Assembly (NCBI GenBank): GCA_015680905.1
Contig: CM027381.1
Location: 64,655,501 to 64,719,500 of the forward strand
Source: Coptis chinensis
Lineage: Eukaryota; Streptophyta; Magnoliopsida; Ranunculales; Ranunculaceae
Length of the DNA stretch: 64,000 bases
Reading direction: 5' to 3'
Shown here: positions 34,981-44,559 of the stretch, piece by piece
Layout of the letters: every line of letters begins with the position of its first letter
How positions within the stretch are numbered: the stretch's first letter is position 1
Translations under genes and position numbers: made by a program
The notes under the pieces: generated by a model
What the model saw: the letters and a program-made list of their open reading frames with translations, nothing else
Told to the model about the DNA's origin: nothing
The model's database searches: none

Positions 34981-36297
34981 TTGAGGTAACGGATAATACT
35001 AGTAATGAATTTGAAAATGTAGGTGAGATAAATGCCATCACCACTCTCCGCTCTCGGGCAGAGTGGTTGATAACAAGGTAACTATGCCTATAGTTACCCC
35101 ACCAAGAGTCCCTACACCTACTATTTTACTAGATACCCACATAGAAACTGAAGAGCCTACCAAGAGAGGTACCATTTACAACACAACCTAAGAAACAGAA
35201 AGCCATGTTTAAACATCCAGTGATACCATTGCTAAATATAGACGTAAACCACCGCTTTCACAAAAATTAGCCATGTTAACTAGGGATACAAATTACGAGG
35301 AGATTAGGGGCGTTTTCAAGAATCTAACTATAAACCTTCCCTTCCTCGAAGCTATTAAAAAGCTACCACATCATGCTAAGTTTCTTAAGGAATTGTGTAC
35401 TACTAGGCGCGAAGACAAATATACCAAAAGATGCCTTTTAACGTAACAATTCCCAACCTTATCCTAACATAATGGAATTGTTAAGTACAAGGACCCCTGA
35501 AGTCCCTATCAGACAATGCACCTTAGGAGATTCCTATACGACGACCGCATTATTAGACACGGGGGCTAGTGTTAACTTACTCCCATTTTATTTGTATAGA
35601 CAAATAGGTCTAGACAAGATGCAACCCACTAAAATGACGCTGCAATTAGCTGATCGGTCTATTAAGTATCCTAAGGGTGTAGTCGAAAATGTGTTGGTAA
35701 AAGTTCGGATTTCTACTATCCGGGTGATTTTGTAGTCCTCGATACAGAAGTCGCTAACGACTCTATCCCGATCATTTTAGGGCGCCTTTCCGGCAACCGC
35801 CAATGCGCCATTAATTGCCGTGATGGTTCAATGTCCATGTCTTTTGGCCATCTTGCTGTTGAAGTCAATGTTTTTAAAACAAGGACACAAGCATTACCGA
35901 TTCGCCTATAGATGGAGAGGTTAGCATGATCGAGAGCTTTGCTCGAGATTATTTCAACAACACGTTCCCTGATAATCATATTACCAAAATTCTTTCCTTT
36001 GGAAAGTCAGACTCCAACATTTTCATCCCTACACTAGTCGATACACGTATTATTGATGAGGAAGGGATAAAGGATTTTCTCAAAGATGTAAAGGACTACC
36101 ATAGTAATGTGGATATGACCAATCTAGATGAGGAATTCGATGAGTTTCTTCGAGAAGGTGAAAATTCACCCTATCAAGAACTAACTTGCACAACATCCAC
36201 CTCGATTCCCCTCCTTCCACCCTTTCAAAGAAAAACCTCGAGTTTGCACTCGATCCTTTTGTTTCTCCCCGGCTTCATAATTTTTAAATCCTCCTAG
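34981..36297 (+). pseudogene. A aspartic protease and post-protease tail
   Basis: 35472-35735 encodes VPIRQCTLGDSYTTTALLDT, then GASVNLLPFYLYRQIGL...KMTLQLADRSIKYPKGVVENV. This is a gypsy protease with an intact DTGA catalytic motif. A frameshift near 35715 leads to VLDTEVANDSIPIILGR, the flap and second conserved region, where the family has ILGRPFLAT. The tail (35926-36297) has FIPTLVDTRIIDEEG...IKDFLKDV...LDEEFDEFLREGE. In complete elements reverse transcriptase follows. Here it does not, and similarity to J and E ends near 36800. Upstream, 35290-35420 carries the conserved NLTINLPFLEAIKKLP-like linker. Confidence 0.8.
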
Positions 36298-37774
36298 CAA
36301 ACGGATACTTGGAAGGACAAACTATTTGACACCTTCATTTTCAGAATTGAGATAATCCCTACACACACAATGAATGAGTTCGTGCTAAAACCACATCCTC
36401 ATTGTGTACAAAGCTGTCTTTCTAGAACTTATCCATATCTACCATATTCTCCACAACCATTCACTTTTCCACACTTATTTACTAGAACACCCACTCATTC
36501 AAAAATGAAAAATAAGGTGCATGATAGGTTACACAATAGGGTAATCCGACTTCGCTTTCATTTCACTAGGTTGAGTCATAGGGAAAATTGGTGTTTCATT
36601 GTGTTTGGATATGTTTTATGTGATATTTATTTATGGAATGATCCACAACTATTTCGGTTGTTGATATATGAACAACCGCATGTTCATACATATGTTTTAG
36701 ATAAAGTCTCGAAAGTATCCGACTATAAACCACTCAATTTCGGTGTTTGGTGCATTTTCTTTCACTTTAATATATTGGTGAGTGCACCATTAAGGTAACC
36801 GGCCCTCCCTATGGAGTGTGTGGCTGTAAGTACCGGATCCTAAGTCCACGGTTCACATAGTTCACGCTTTTCCACTCTTGCATGTTTTTCTCGGATTTTT
36901 TGAGTCATGTTTCTCTATGGTGTGAATTATGTCTTTATTGCTTATCGTTTTTCCTTCTAAATAAAATAAAAAAAAAATAAAAAATAAAAATAAACATAGT
37001 AATCTAGGAAGTCTCGGGAATCTGACTTTAAAAGACCCACTACTAAAAACAAATTTTCTAAGCTTCGTTGTAAAAATTTGTTTGGGGGTGGGGTGTTCGT
37101 GTTTCCGTAATAAATGTTTTATGTCCCATTAGAGTTGCTTAGGCCGTTTTATTGTATTACGCTTCGGATTGACATAATCTATTAATTTAGAGTTCATTCG
37201 CTCGCATAACTTTACGCCATGCACGCGACTTCGAGGCGTTTTCCACTATCTCGTATGTCATCCGAAGTCGGAATAGAGTGTTTTATGGATCATTGGATAG
37301 GAAATTCCCTCCTGATCATTTCCATATCTCATTCGCAAAAATCGGACCGGTAACGAAGCGGCAATTTTGATTTGAAATTCGCGAAAAATCAAAAAATCAA
37401 AAATTTCGATTTTGGCTTGGGCCCAACCCGCGATTCCCACGCCTCGACTTCATTTTTGCAAATCTGCAAACTCGTAGAAGGCGCCAGTTCAGAGTAGCTG
37501 CCTTCTACACTTCCGACAGAAAAATTTTACTCGAGACTACGCCTCCATATAAGCGCCGACTTCGCTTAAAACACCGGAATTCCAAAATACTAAGAGCGCC
37601 GCCAAGTCAAGTCAAAAGCACCCCCCTACTTACTGGAATTCCAAATTACAAAGAGCCGACTTCGCGCCTAGTTGAAGCTTTCCACCTGACTTCCGCGTGG
37701 ACCAGAAATTTTTCAGTTTTTCGCAGCGTAGTATCCGGATCTTTCGCAGCCTATTCCAAAGCGTAATTTTGAGA
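36298..37774 (+). mobile_element. A interior, non-coding, with a polypurine-like motif
   Basis: The frame at 36370-36798 continues the family tail (TPTHSKMKNKVHDRLHN...SHRENWCFIVFGYVLC..YLWNDPQLFRLL). A like sequence occurs in E at 57840-58010 (..KSWCLILFGGALCVNYLWKDPQLFRLL), so this stretch may once have been coding. TTTGTTTGGGGGTGGGG lies at 37078-37094. The rest is GC-mixed, stop-rich DNA present in A but not in E. Confidence 0.5.
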
Positions 37775-38702
37775 TGACATCTCCAACATTGATACCGAAC
37801 AGTCTTTTCAAGATTTGTTCCAAAGCACTACTTACGGTGCTTGGTTTCATGAGGTGATCACATACGCTGGCTGGGAACCTCTTATGGTAAGACCGGGCTG
37901 AACTTTATTCTCCAAAGACTTGCATCTTATTTTTATAATAACCGCATTTTCTTTGAGAGACCGGACGGAGAACAAGTGTTCTCCATCAACATTGACGATG
38001 AACCAATGGAAATTACCGTGTTCTTGCTAGCATTTGTTCTTGGACTTGCTATGCCCGGCTGAGATACAAGACCCATGGTGCTATTGGGTCGATAATATGC
38101 ATGTCTACACTTATGAGTTTTTGCACGAGGCTTATGGGCGTGCATTTTCCAGATTGAGGACCAAGGGGACTATAACGCTGCCCTTGGTAGCCCGGTCCAT
38201 GAACATAGGAACTGTTATGTTTTGGATTATGCTAAGCATATTAGGGGAATGACGTTTCTCCTCGTGAATGACGCCACTTGCAGCCGCTTTTCCTTGCTTT
38301 AGCCACGGGGCCGGTTCTATGACCTTCCCGTAACTTTGATGTCTAGTTTAGCACGAGCCCATACCATGAGGCATAAGTACCTTCTTATGCCTGTTCTAGT
38401 TTCAATGTGATTATGCTATGTTTCTTTCCTGTTTTTGTACACGCTTCACGGATTGGATTAGGGTAGACACGGTGTCGACCCACCAATAGTATTATTCGAT
38501 CTTTCCGTGCAATGACTTGGCAAGGGTGGCGGATACAACCTCACCAGTTGCACCCTACACCCCATCGCACCAAGTGGCACTTAATAGGTTAGCAACCATA
38601 GATGATAAATGGCGTGAAGCCTGGCAAATTATCATAGCATGGCAGGGGCTGAAGGAGCCTCACTTCTTTATAGAAGTGGAGGATGACGAAGATGACGAAT
38701 AA
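37775..38702 (+). pseudogene. ATHILA-ORF1-like second ORF of A
   Basis: Across three frames I read STTYGAWFHEVITYAGWEPL, YNNRIFFERPDG and EQVFSINIDDEPMEITVFLL...FVLGLAMPG, a shifted middle, YAKHIRGMTFLLVND, YDLPVTLMSSLARAHTMRHK and a C-terminus IDDKWREAWQ...FFIEVEDDEDDE ending at 38702. The spacing of GWE, an F-rich strand, a D/N-E-[PY]-[ME] turn and an FGLP-like end resembles the ATHILA ORF-1 domain (PF03078) found in Athila elements. The function is not established. Frameshifts near 37890, 38060 and 38500 break it. The block lies between sequences that are adjacent in E, so it is an extra module in A or a deletion in E. Confidence 0.4.
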
Positions 38703-39532
38703 CAAATGGAGTGGAGGTAAGTTTTAGTTTCTGTTAGTGTCCGCTATGTCCCAAGCAATTTAATTCATTAACCCCATAATGGGTAGAACTCAGTATTAGA
38801 TTTGTGTCAGTTTTTATTTCCTATATTAGTACGTTCTAACCTTGTTTTACAGATGTTCCTGAATTTCACGCGCTTCAATGGTATTTTTCCTACCCTCTTT
38901 ATTTAAATGCTTTGAGGACAAAGCATGCTTCTTGTTTGGGGGGCATAGAAACTCGTGTAATTAAGACATCTGTTAGGATATAGATAGACATAATATGCAT
39001 TGTTTTCTAGTTAAAATTTCAAAAATTTAAAAATATAAATAAATAAGTCATGCTATACACTTAGGAATATTGGTATTGTTTCTTTCTCCATGCTCTTAAC
39101 AATCTAGAAGTCTCACATAGCTTTTGCATCGTAATAATTGTTAGAAACTTAGGTTAATATGTAGGTAATAATCTTTGCATCTATCTATAAATATATTACA
39201 TGAGTATCTATGATTGTTAGCAAGAAGTTTCTGAAATCTAGGCTAGAGTACTTATTCTACAAATCCTGGAGAATATAGCCTAAAGCCTTATATGAAATAA
39301 ACATTTGAGAAATGACACAAGGGAGAAGTAAAATCCGATAGAGAAATCACACGCCCACTTGCTTGATCACTAAAACCATATCCTAAGCGAGAATTTAGGC
39401 CCTCTTTTTGGATCGATATAGCCAGAATTCAAACCTATGAATTATTTTCCGCTAGTCGCCCCCTCCAGAGCCTTTCTTTAGCCTTCCATAAACCACAATT
39501 CCTTTACCCTATTACAAAAACAAAAACAAAAT

Positions 39533-39595
<63 letters not shown>

Positions 39596-40533
39596 AATCA
39601 ACCTACCCAATGAAGATAAGTCCGAGAATAGAATGAGTGAAGAAAGAAGAAGAGAAAACCCTGTAAACAAAAATTAGTTAGTTGCTTTAAAAGAAAAGAA
39701 GTTTCCATCCAAGGAAAAGAAAAAAAAAAATAGAAATAAATAAAAACTCCAAAAATAGAATAAAAGGGAGTCAAAAGCCAAAGAAAAGAAAAAAAAAAAA
39801 GAAAAAAAATATGGCTAAGGATGGAAACAAAGTGTAGAAGCAAAAGTAAATAACAAGGTTTTCTAGTTACATAATATGAAGACTCTATTATCTCAGACTT
39901 GTCCTTTAGAATATCCGTTTCCTTCCTTCTAAAACCATCTCCTAATCCCCCAGAACTCCTAATAAAGACCTCTAGCTCAATTAGGAATAGGTTAGTGTGA
40001 TAGTAAGTGGCAGATGTGTTTGATCGACTCCGGCTTCCTGTGTATCATTGAGATTGTAAGGTAAAGTGTGCCCACTGTACACTGGAGTAGCGAAACTTGA
40101 GTGGAAAAATCAGAGTGTTGTTTCTTGACTATTATTGTGAGAACCTACTTAAGGACGCTTATTCCGAAGTTCTCGAAACAAACCTGCTAAACATTTTATA
40201 GTACTACTCATTGTGTATATGTTTATTGTAGATGATAGATTATTATGCATATATTAACTTAGGTTTTTTACTTGGTTATTCTTGTTCATAGCTAGTGAGA
40301 TGTATAGATAATTTGGAGCATGAATAAGGAACAATAGTTTTATTTTCTTAGTCGTTGTAGTATAGATGAAGTTTGTGAGTACCTTCATCGAAAACTCTCA
40401 CGAGGCTATAACTTCGTCCACTAGGGAATTCCTAGTGGTTTAAGGCCTTGTTGCATATGGTCAATGCAATCGCACTCAAATAAACGAGATTAGGTAGAAC
40501 TCCATTTTTGGTCACTTATTCTAATTTCTCATC
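38703..40533 (+). mobile_element. A interior, 3' non-coding region with conserved blocks
   Basis: No gene is present. Conserved items include an AGGA-loop hairpin (38907-38926) with GTTTGGGGGG after it (38934-38943), the shared block at 39306-39445, an A-run plus (TA)n microsatellite at 39530-39592, and an A/G-rich block at 39650-39810. There is also a GTGAGAACCTACTTAAGGACG block at 40139 and an AGTCGTTGTAGTATAGATGA block at 40350. The last three recur in E, and the last two also in B. Confidence 0.75.
39306..39445 (+). other. Conserved 3' non-coding block, A copy
   Basis: It contains AATGACACAAGGGAGAAGTA, then CCACTTGCTTGATCAC, CATATCCTAAGCGAGAATTT, AGGCCCTCTTTT and GATCGATATAGCC. E (58750-58880) has the same words in the same order, and J has them on the minus strand. 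B keeps only the flank near 42420-42445. Confidence 0.75.
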
Positions 40534-40575
40534 TTTTGCTTGAGGACAAGCAAAATGTTTGTTTTTGGGGTGGTT
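40534..40575 (+). promoter_or_regulatory. A 3' polypurine tract with an upstream AGGA-loop hairpin
   Basis: TTTTGCTTG-AGGA-CAAGCAAAA (40534-40555) is a perfect 9-bp stem with a four-base loop. GTTTTTGGGGTGGTT follows directly and abuts the 3' LTR at 40576. The tract is where plus-strand DNA synthesis is primed. The hairpin recurs with the same loop at 38907-38926 (8-bp stem) and in E at 58362-58375 (5-bp stem), each 8-15 bases before a G-rich tract. Confidence 0.7.
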
Positions 40576-42084
40576 TGATAAGAGCCCAAAACTGTAGTTT
40601 TAACCCCTTAATAATCATACTGTTAGACCAATTATGTGAATAATAAGTAAGAGTTAATACTGATTACGTGTTTTTATGCATTTCAGGCTTCAAAGTCCAT
40701 TATGTGCGTAAAATGTGCCACTTTAGCGAGATAAAGGAGCAAAAGTCAGCAGAACTTCCGAATGTCATAGCTTTGGACTCAGACCTCGGAATGAGGCCTA
40801 CCTTATGTCAAAACGACCAGCTCGGAAAGAGCTTTGCAATGGTCCAAGCCTTGACCCAATCAGAGGAGCAGAAGTGGACGAAAAGTCTGTGGAAGCCAAC
40901 TGCAGCTGAAGAGGCCTTTTTGGACTGAAAGAATTGGGTTTTGGGCCTGATTCTCTGGCCCAAAACATGGCTCCAAGCCCATGCACGATTTTTGGATCTG
41001 GATGTATAAAAACAAAAGCTTAACTCAGTGTTAATGGCAGTCAATGGCAGTTAGGTTAGGTAGATAGCTTAGAATAGAAAGTAACCATTAAAATAGCTTC
41101 TAGATCTAGATTTAATTGTTTTATTTAATTAGTTTCAAATCCTTGTTTAGATAAAACCTTTGAATCTTTGTTCTTCATTTCATTAGACAAATAAATAGTT
41201 ATTATTATTCAATTTCGTTTTTGTCATTTACAATTTATTAGATCTAATTTCAATTCTTGTTATCATTCAATTCTTAGTTATTAATTAGATTCCATTATTG
41301 TTTCATTAAGTAAATTTCAATGCTTTATATTATGTTTAGTTTAAATTTAAATGGAAATGATTGCGGAATGATTCAAGGCTAAACCTCCATTAGAGGGGGT
41401 TGAGAAGCCTTGATGAAAGCTTGATTCCGTTTATCGTAGAGTCGTCAGAAATTCTATTCCACGCCGAAAATAATTAGTTCACCATGAGAATGGGTTTAAT
41501 TGTTCACATGCTAGTTATTAATTGGTAGAAATGCCATGTGTAATTAGGGATTAGGAAGAACCGATTGTTCTCTTGCTTTTAGCAGTTCAATTCGATTACT
41601 TACGACTCGTCGCTAGTGGATTAAGTTGAGTTAAGGTGGAATCAATCCCCCTCTAACTCCTTAACATCGAATCAACGTAGCATTCCCTTAGTATTCTGAT
41701 AACCTACTAGTGCATTTCGTGGGTAGTTGCATCGTAGTCTAGTCCCCTTTTCGTAAAGCTCTCATTGACTTTAAGTAGAGTATTGAGACTAGAAAAGAAG
41801 CATACGGAAGGACTAAGAGTGGAACGAATCACTCTACTCCACTATATCTCATAGGATTGAGAGTAGAAAATATCTTTGATAAATGCAATACAACCTGTTT
41901 TTATTTCGTAGTTTTAAGAGCCCAAAACTGTAGTTTAAATCCCTTATATTTCGTAGTTCTATTGGGTTAAACTAAGTCAAATGCAATACAACCAGTGAAG
42001 GTACTCACAAACTACAAATTAGTTTACTTACGTTGTGAATTCATCACTCATTTCGTAGGTAGACTAATCATTTTACATTTATCA
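40576..42084 (+). repeat. A 3' LTR with a patchwork insertion
   Basis: It matches the 5' LTR from TGATAAGAGCCC to CATTTATCA. Positions 41883-42020 are extra. They contain a short copy of the LTR start (AGAGCCCAAAACTGTAGTTT), two copies of AATGCAATACAACC, and GAAGGTACTCACAAAC, which occurs in B near 30990. The TATA box is at 41003-41012. Confidence 0.85.
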
Positions 42085-42089
42085 TGTAA

Positions 42090-42445
42090 CTAGAGAAAAC
42101 CTTGTTCTTACTTTTCTTCTACACATTGTTTCCATCCTTAGCCATTTTTTTCCTTTTTCTTTTGGCTTTTGACTCCTTTGATTCTATTTTTTGGAGTTCT
42201 AACTTTTTATTTTTTTTTCTTTTCTTTGGATGGATACTTCCTTTTCTTATTTGAAACAACTAACAAATTCTTGGTTTCACAGGTCTTTCTCTTTTCTATT
42301 CTTCATTTCATCTCTATTCTCAGACTCATTCAAAGATGGGTAGGCTGATTTTTATTTTTATTTTGTTTTGTAAAAGGGTAAAGGATTTGCGGTTTATGAA
42401 AGGCTAAAGAAAGGCTCGAAGGGGCGACTAGCGAAAAATAATTAT
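42090..42445 (-). mobile_element. B interior, part right of A
   Basis: It continues the B sequence interrupted by A. The reverse complement matches A at 39440-39870 (GGTTTTCTCTAGTTAC region through the A/G-rich block to GGCGACTAGCG). B stops at about 42445, so its gag/protease region and 5' LTR are missing. Confidence 0.75.
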
Positions 42446-42918
42446 TAGTATTTGACAATACGATTAACAATATGTATTCCAAATTTGACATCATACAAAT
42501 CAATTAGTATTCAACAATACAATTAACAATATGTATTCCAAATTCGACAGCAAATAACGTAGAAACAAGCAAAAGAATAATGAGCATAAACCTTGTATAT
42601 TTGACAGCAAAGTTTTCTATACATAATAAAAATCTAAGTTCTGTGAAAGATAAAAATATCTACTCACTCATGATATGCTTCTACCATCAGTAGATCTCTA
42701 GCAAGAAGCCTCATTTTTCCTCTATGCATAAAACTGTCTTTTTTCTTCTCTGTGTTAAAAAAACTCTCCATATGAACTCCTATGTAAACTCCTCTCTGTG
42801 TCCCTTTTTTTAAAAACCCCCCGTAAAACAGAGATGAAGGCTTATCTCTTTACCTTTCCTATCTCCACTAATCTTTATCTTTTTTTTATTTTATTTATTC
42901 TTATTATTTTTATCTATA
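42446..42918. other. Spacer with a short tandem duplication
   Basis: ATTAGTATTTGACAATACGA, followed by TTAACAATATGTATTCCAAA, occurs twice at a step of about 62 bases (42446 and about 42509). The rest is AT-rich, with no gene. It is the DNA into which the Helitron array inserted, with an A (42918) just before the first TC end. Confidence 0.5.
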
Positions 42919-43317
42919 TCTTAATACTAAAACTCCCACAAGGGGTATTTTTCGAGCTATATTAAAATTCCACTTAATCAACTTAATAGTTAACTTAAAA
43001 CGGGAAACTCTTTTTCTTTTAGAATCCAACTTCAAACGGGAATCTCCTTTCCTTTTAAAACCACAACTCAAATAGTAGCATAAAAACTCTTTATTTTCAA
43101 ATTAAAATGGGATTCCTCCCCCAATTAAAAAACACGGATTTTTAAAACTTAATTAAAACAATTTGTTAAGAAATTAAAACGGGTTTTTAAGAGTTGATTA
43201 AAACAATTTGTTAGGAAATTAAAACAAGTTAGCCACGAAAATAGGAATCACAATTTGTTATGATTGTTGAGCAAATTTTTAAAAGAGCTAGTGCGTATGC
43301 ACGGGTCTACTTTCTAG
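42919..43317 (+). mobile_element. Helitron unit 1, 399 bp, non-autonomous
   Basis: It starts TCTTAATACTAAAACTCCC after host A and ends with hairpin GTGCGTATGCAC (43291-43302), then GGGTCTACTTTCTAG. TC...CTAG ends and a 3'-terminal hairpin about 11 bases from the end define Helitrons. There is no coding capacity. It is followed directly by another TC end. Confidence 0.8.
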
Positions 43318-43716
43318 TCTTAATATTAAAGCTCCCACAAGGAGTATTTTTCGAGCTCTATTAAAATTCCACGTCATCAACTTAATAGTTAACTTAAAAC
43401 GGGAAACTCTTTTCCTTTTAGAATCCAAATTCAAACGGGAATCTCCTTTCTTTTTAAACCCAAAACTCAAATAGTAGCATAAAAACTCTTTATTTCCAAA
43501 TTAAAATGGTATCCCTCCCCCAATTAAAAAACATGGGTTTTTAAAACATAATTAAAACAATGTGTTAAGAAATTAAAACGGGTTTTTAAGACTTGATTAA
43601 AATAATTTGTTAGGAAATTAAAATAGGTTAGCGACGAAAACAGGAATCACGATTTGTTATGATTGTTGAGCAAATTTTTAAAAGAGCCAGTGCGTATGCA
43701 CGGGTCTACTTTCTAG
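43318..43716 (+). mobile_element. Helitron unit 2, 399 bp, head-to-tail with unit 1
   Basis: It is the same length as unit 1 and closely similar along its whole length. It starts TCTTAATATTAAAGCTCCC, has its hairpin at 43690-43701 and ends CTAG at 43716. There is no host base between units. Confidence 0.8.
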
Positions 43717-43776
43717 TCTTAATATTAAAGCTCCCACAAGGGTATTTTTCTAGCTCTATTAAAATTCCACTTCATC
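43717..43776 (+). mobile_element. Helitron unit 3, 5' end only
   Basis: It begins TCTTAATATTAAAGCTCCC right after CTAG and follows units 1-2 for about 60 bases to CCACTTCATC. It then switches to P-side sequence. It is either a truncated third unit or a longer Helitron that took in part of P. Confidence 0.7.
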
Positions 43777-43799
43777 TCCTATTAAAACATAAATTTCTC

Positions 43800-44400
43800 T
43801 CATATTTGAAAAGCGAAAATCCTTTTTTGCAATGGGAAGTTGAGGATAAGGTTCGTAGTTGGGGAGACAAGATTACATTTTCTTGTGCGGATCTCCGAGC
43901 CATCGATACCCCACATGAAGATGCGTTGGTCATTACGGTGGCGATGGGCAATTACATGGTCAAAAGGGTATTGATTGATTGTGGCAGTGTTGTGGACTTG
44001 TTGTTTAGGGGAGCGTTGGAGGAAATGAGGATTGATCCGGGGCAACTAAGGCCGCCGCAGTCCAGTTTGTATGGATTTAATGGAAGCGTCACGGAGCCTA
44101 TGGGAGAGCTTTTATAACCAGTGACGACAGGGCCTGTGACTGTGTTTTCAAGATTTATGGTGGTCGATTCCAACTCTCAATACAATGCGATCCTAGGGAA
44201 GCGGTGGATCCACGAGATGAAAGCGGTGCCTTTGACATATTACCAAGTTATTCGATTCCCCACCCCAACGGGAATGTACGAAGTCCGCGGAGATCAGGTG
44301 GCATCGAAGAACAGTCATCAGGATACCGTTAAAAGGATGGTCCATGGGCCGGGAGGCGAACCATTCCACCCCAGGAAAAGGCAAGCATAGCAATTACAGT
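43800..44400 (+). pseudogene. P aspartic protease
   Basis: The frame has ITFSCADLRAIDTPHEDALV, then KRVLIDCGSVVDLLF...PPQSSLYGFNGSVTEPMGEL, a stop (44115-44117), then VTVFSRFMVVDSNSQYNAILGKRWIHEM. It follows the Tat protease, with D-C-G in place of D-T-G and SVVDLLF for SSADILF. The ILG[KR] second region is intact. One stop separates the halves. Cysteine for threonine next to the catalytic aspartate probably weakens it. Confidence 0.8.
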
Positions 44401-44559
44401 GCAGGGCAATGGAAGGGGATGAGGAGGTCGCGGTGGGTCCGAAAACTTTAGATGAGGTTGAGATAGTGAATCTGGGAGAGGGCGAAGAAGAGAAGTTTAC
44501 ATCAGTAGGGTCTAATTTGATGGAGGAGTGGAAAAGTAAGCTGGTACAATGCTTGTCGA

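Larger units (their letters stand above)
31557..42084 (+). mobile_element. A, complete Athila-like non-autonomous LTR retrotransposon
   Basis: It has two LTRs (1386 and 1509 bp), perfect 5-bp target duplications TGTAA (31552-31556 and 42085-42089), a tRNA-Asp-type primer site and a 3' polypurine tract. The 7.6-kb interior has gag, protease, a post-protease tail and a second ATHILA-like ORF region, then long non-coding DNA. No reverse transcriptase, RNase H or integrase motif is visible in any frame. This resembles the plant elements described as TR-GAG, with a protease added. It sits inside B in the opposite orientation. Confidence 0.85.

Noticed and set aside
39530..39592. Possible CRISPR-like or regulatory repeat
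   Set aside because: It is a plain A-run plus (TA)n microsatellite.
36300..40575. Search for YIDD, integrase HHCC/DDE or RNase H motifs in A
   Set aside because: None was found in any frame by eye. I therefore do not call pol in A, and the same holds for E after 57741.
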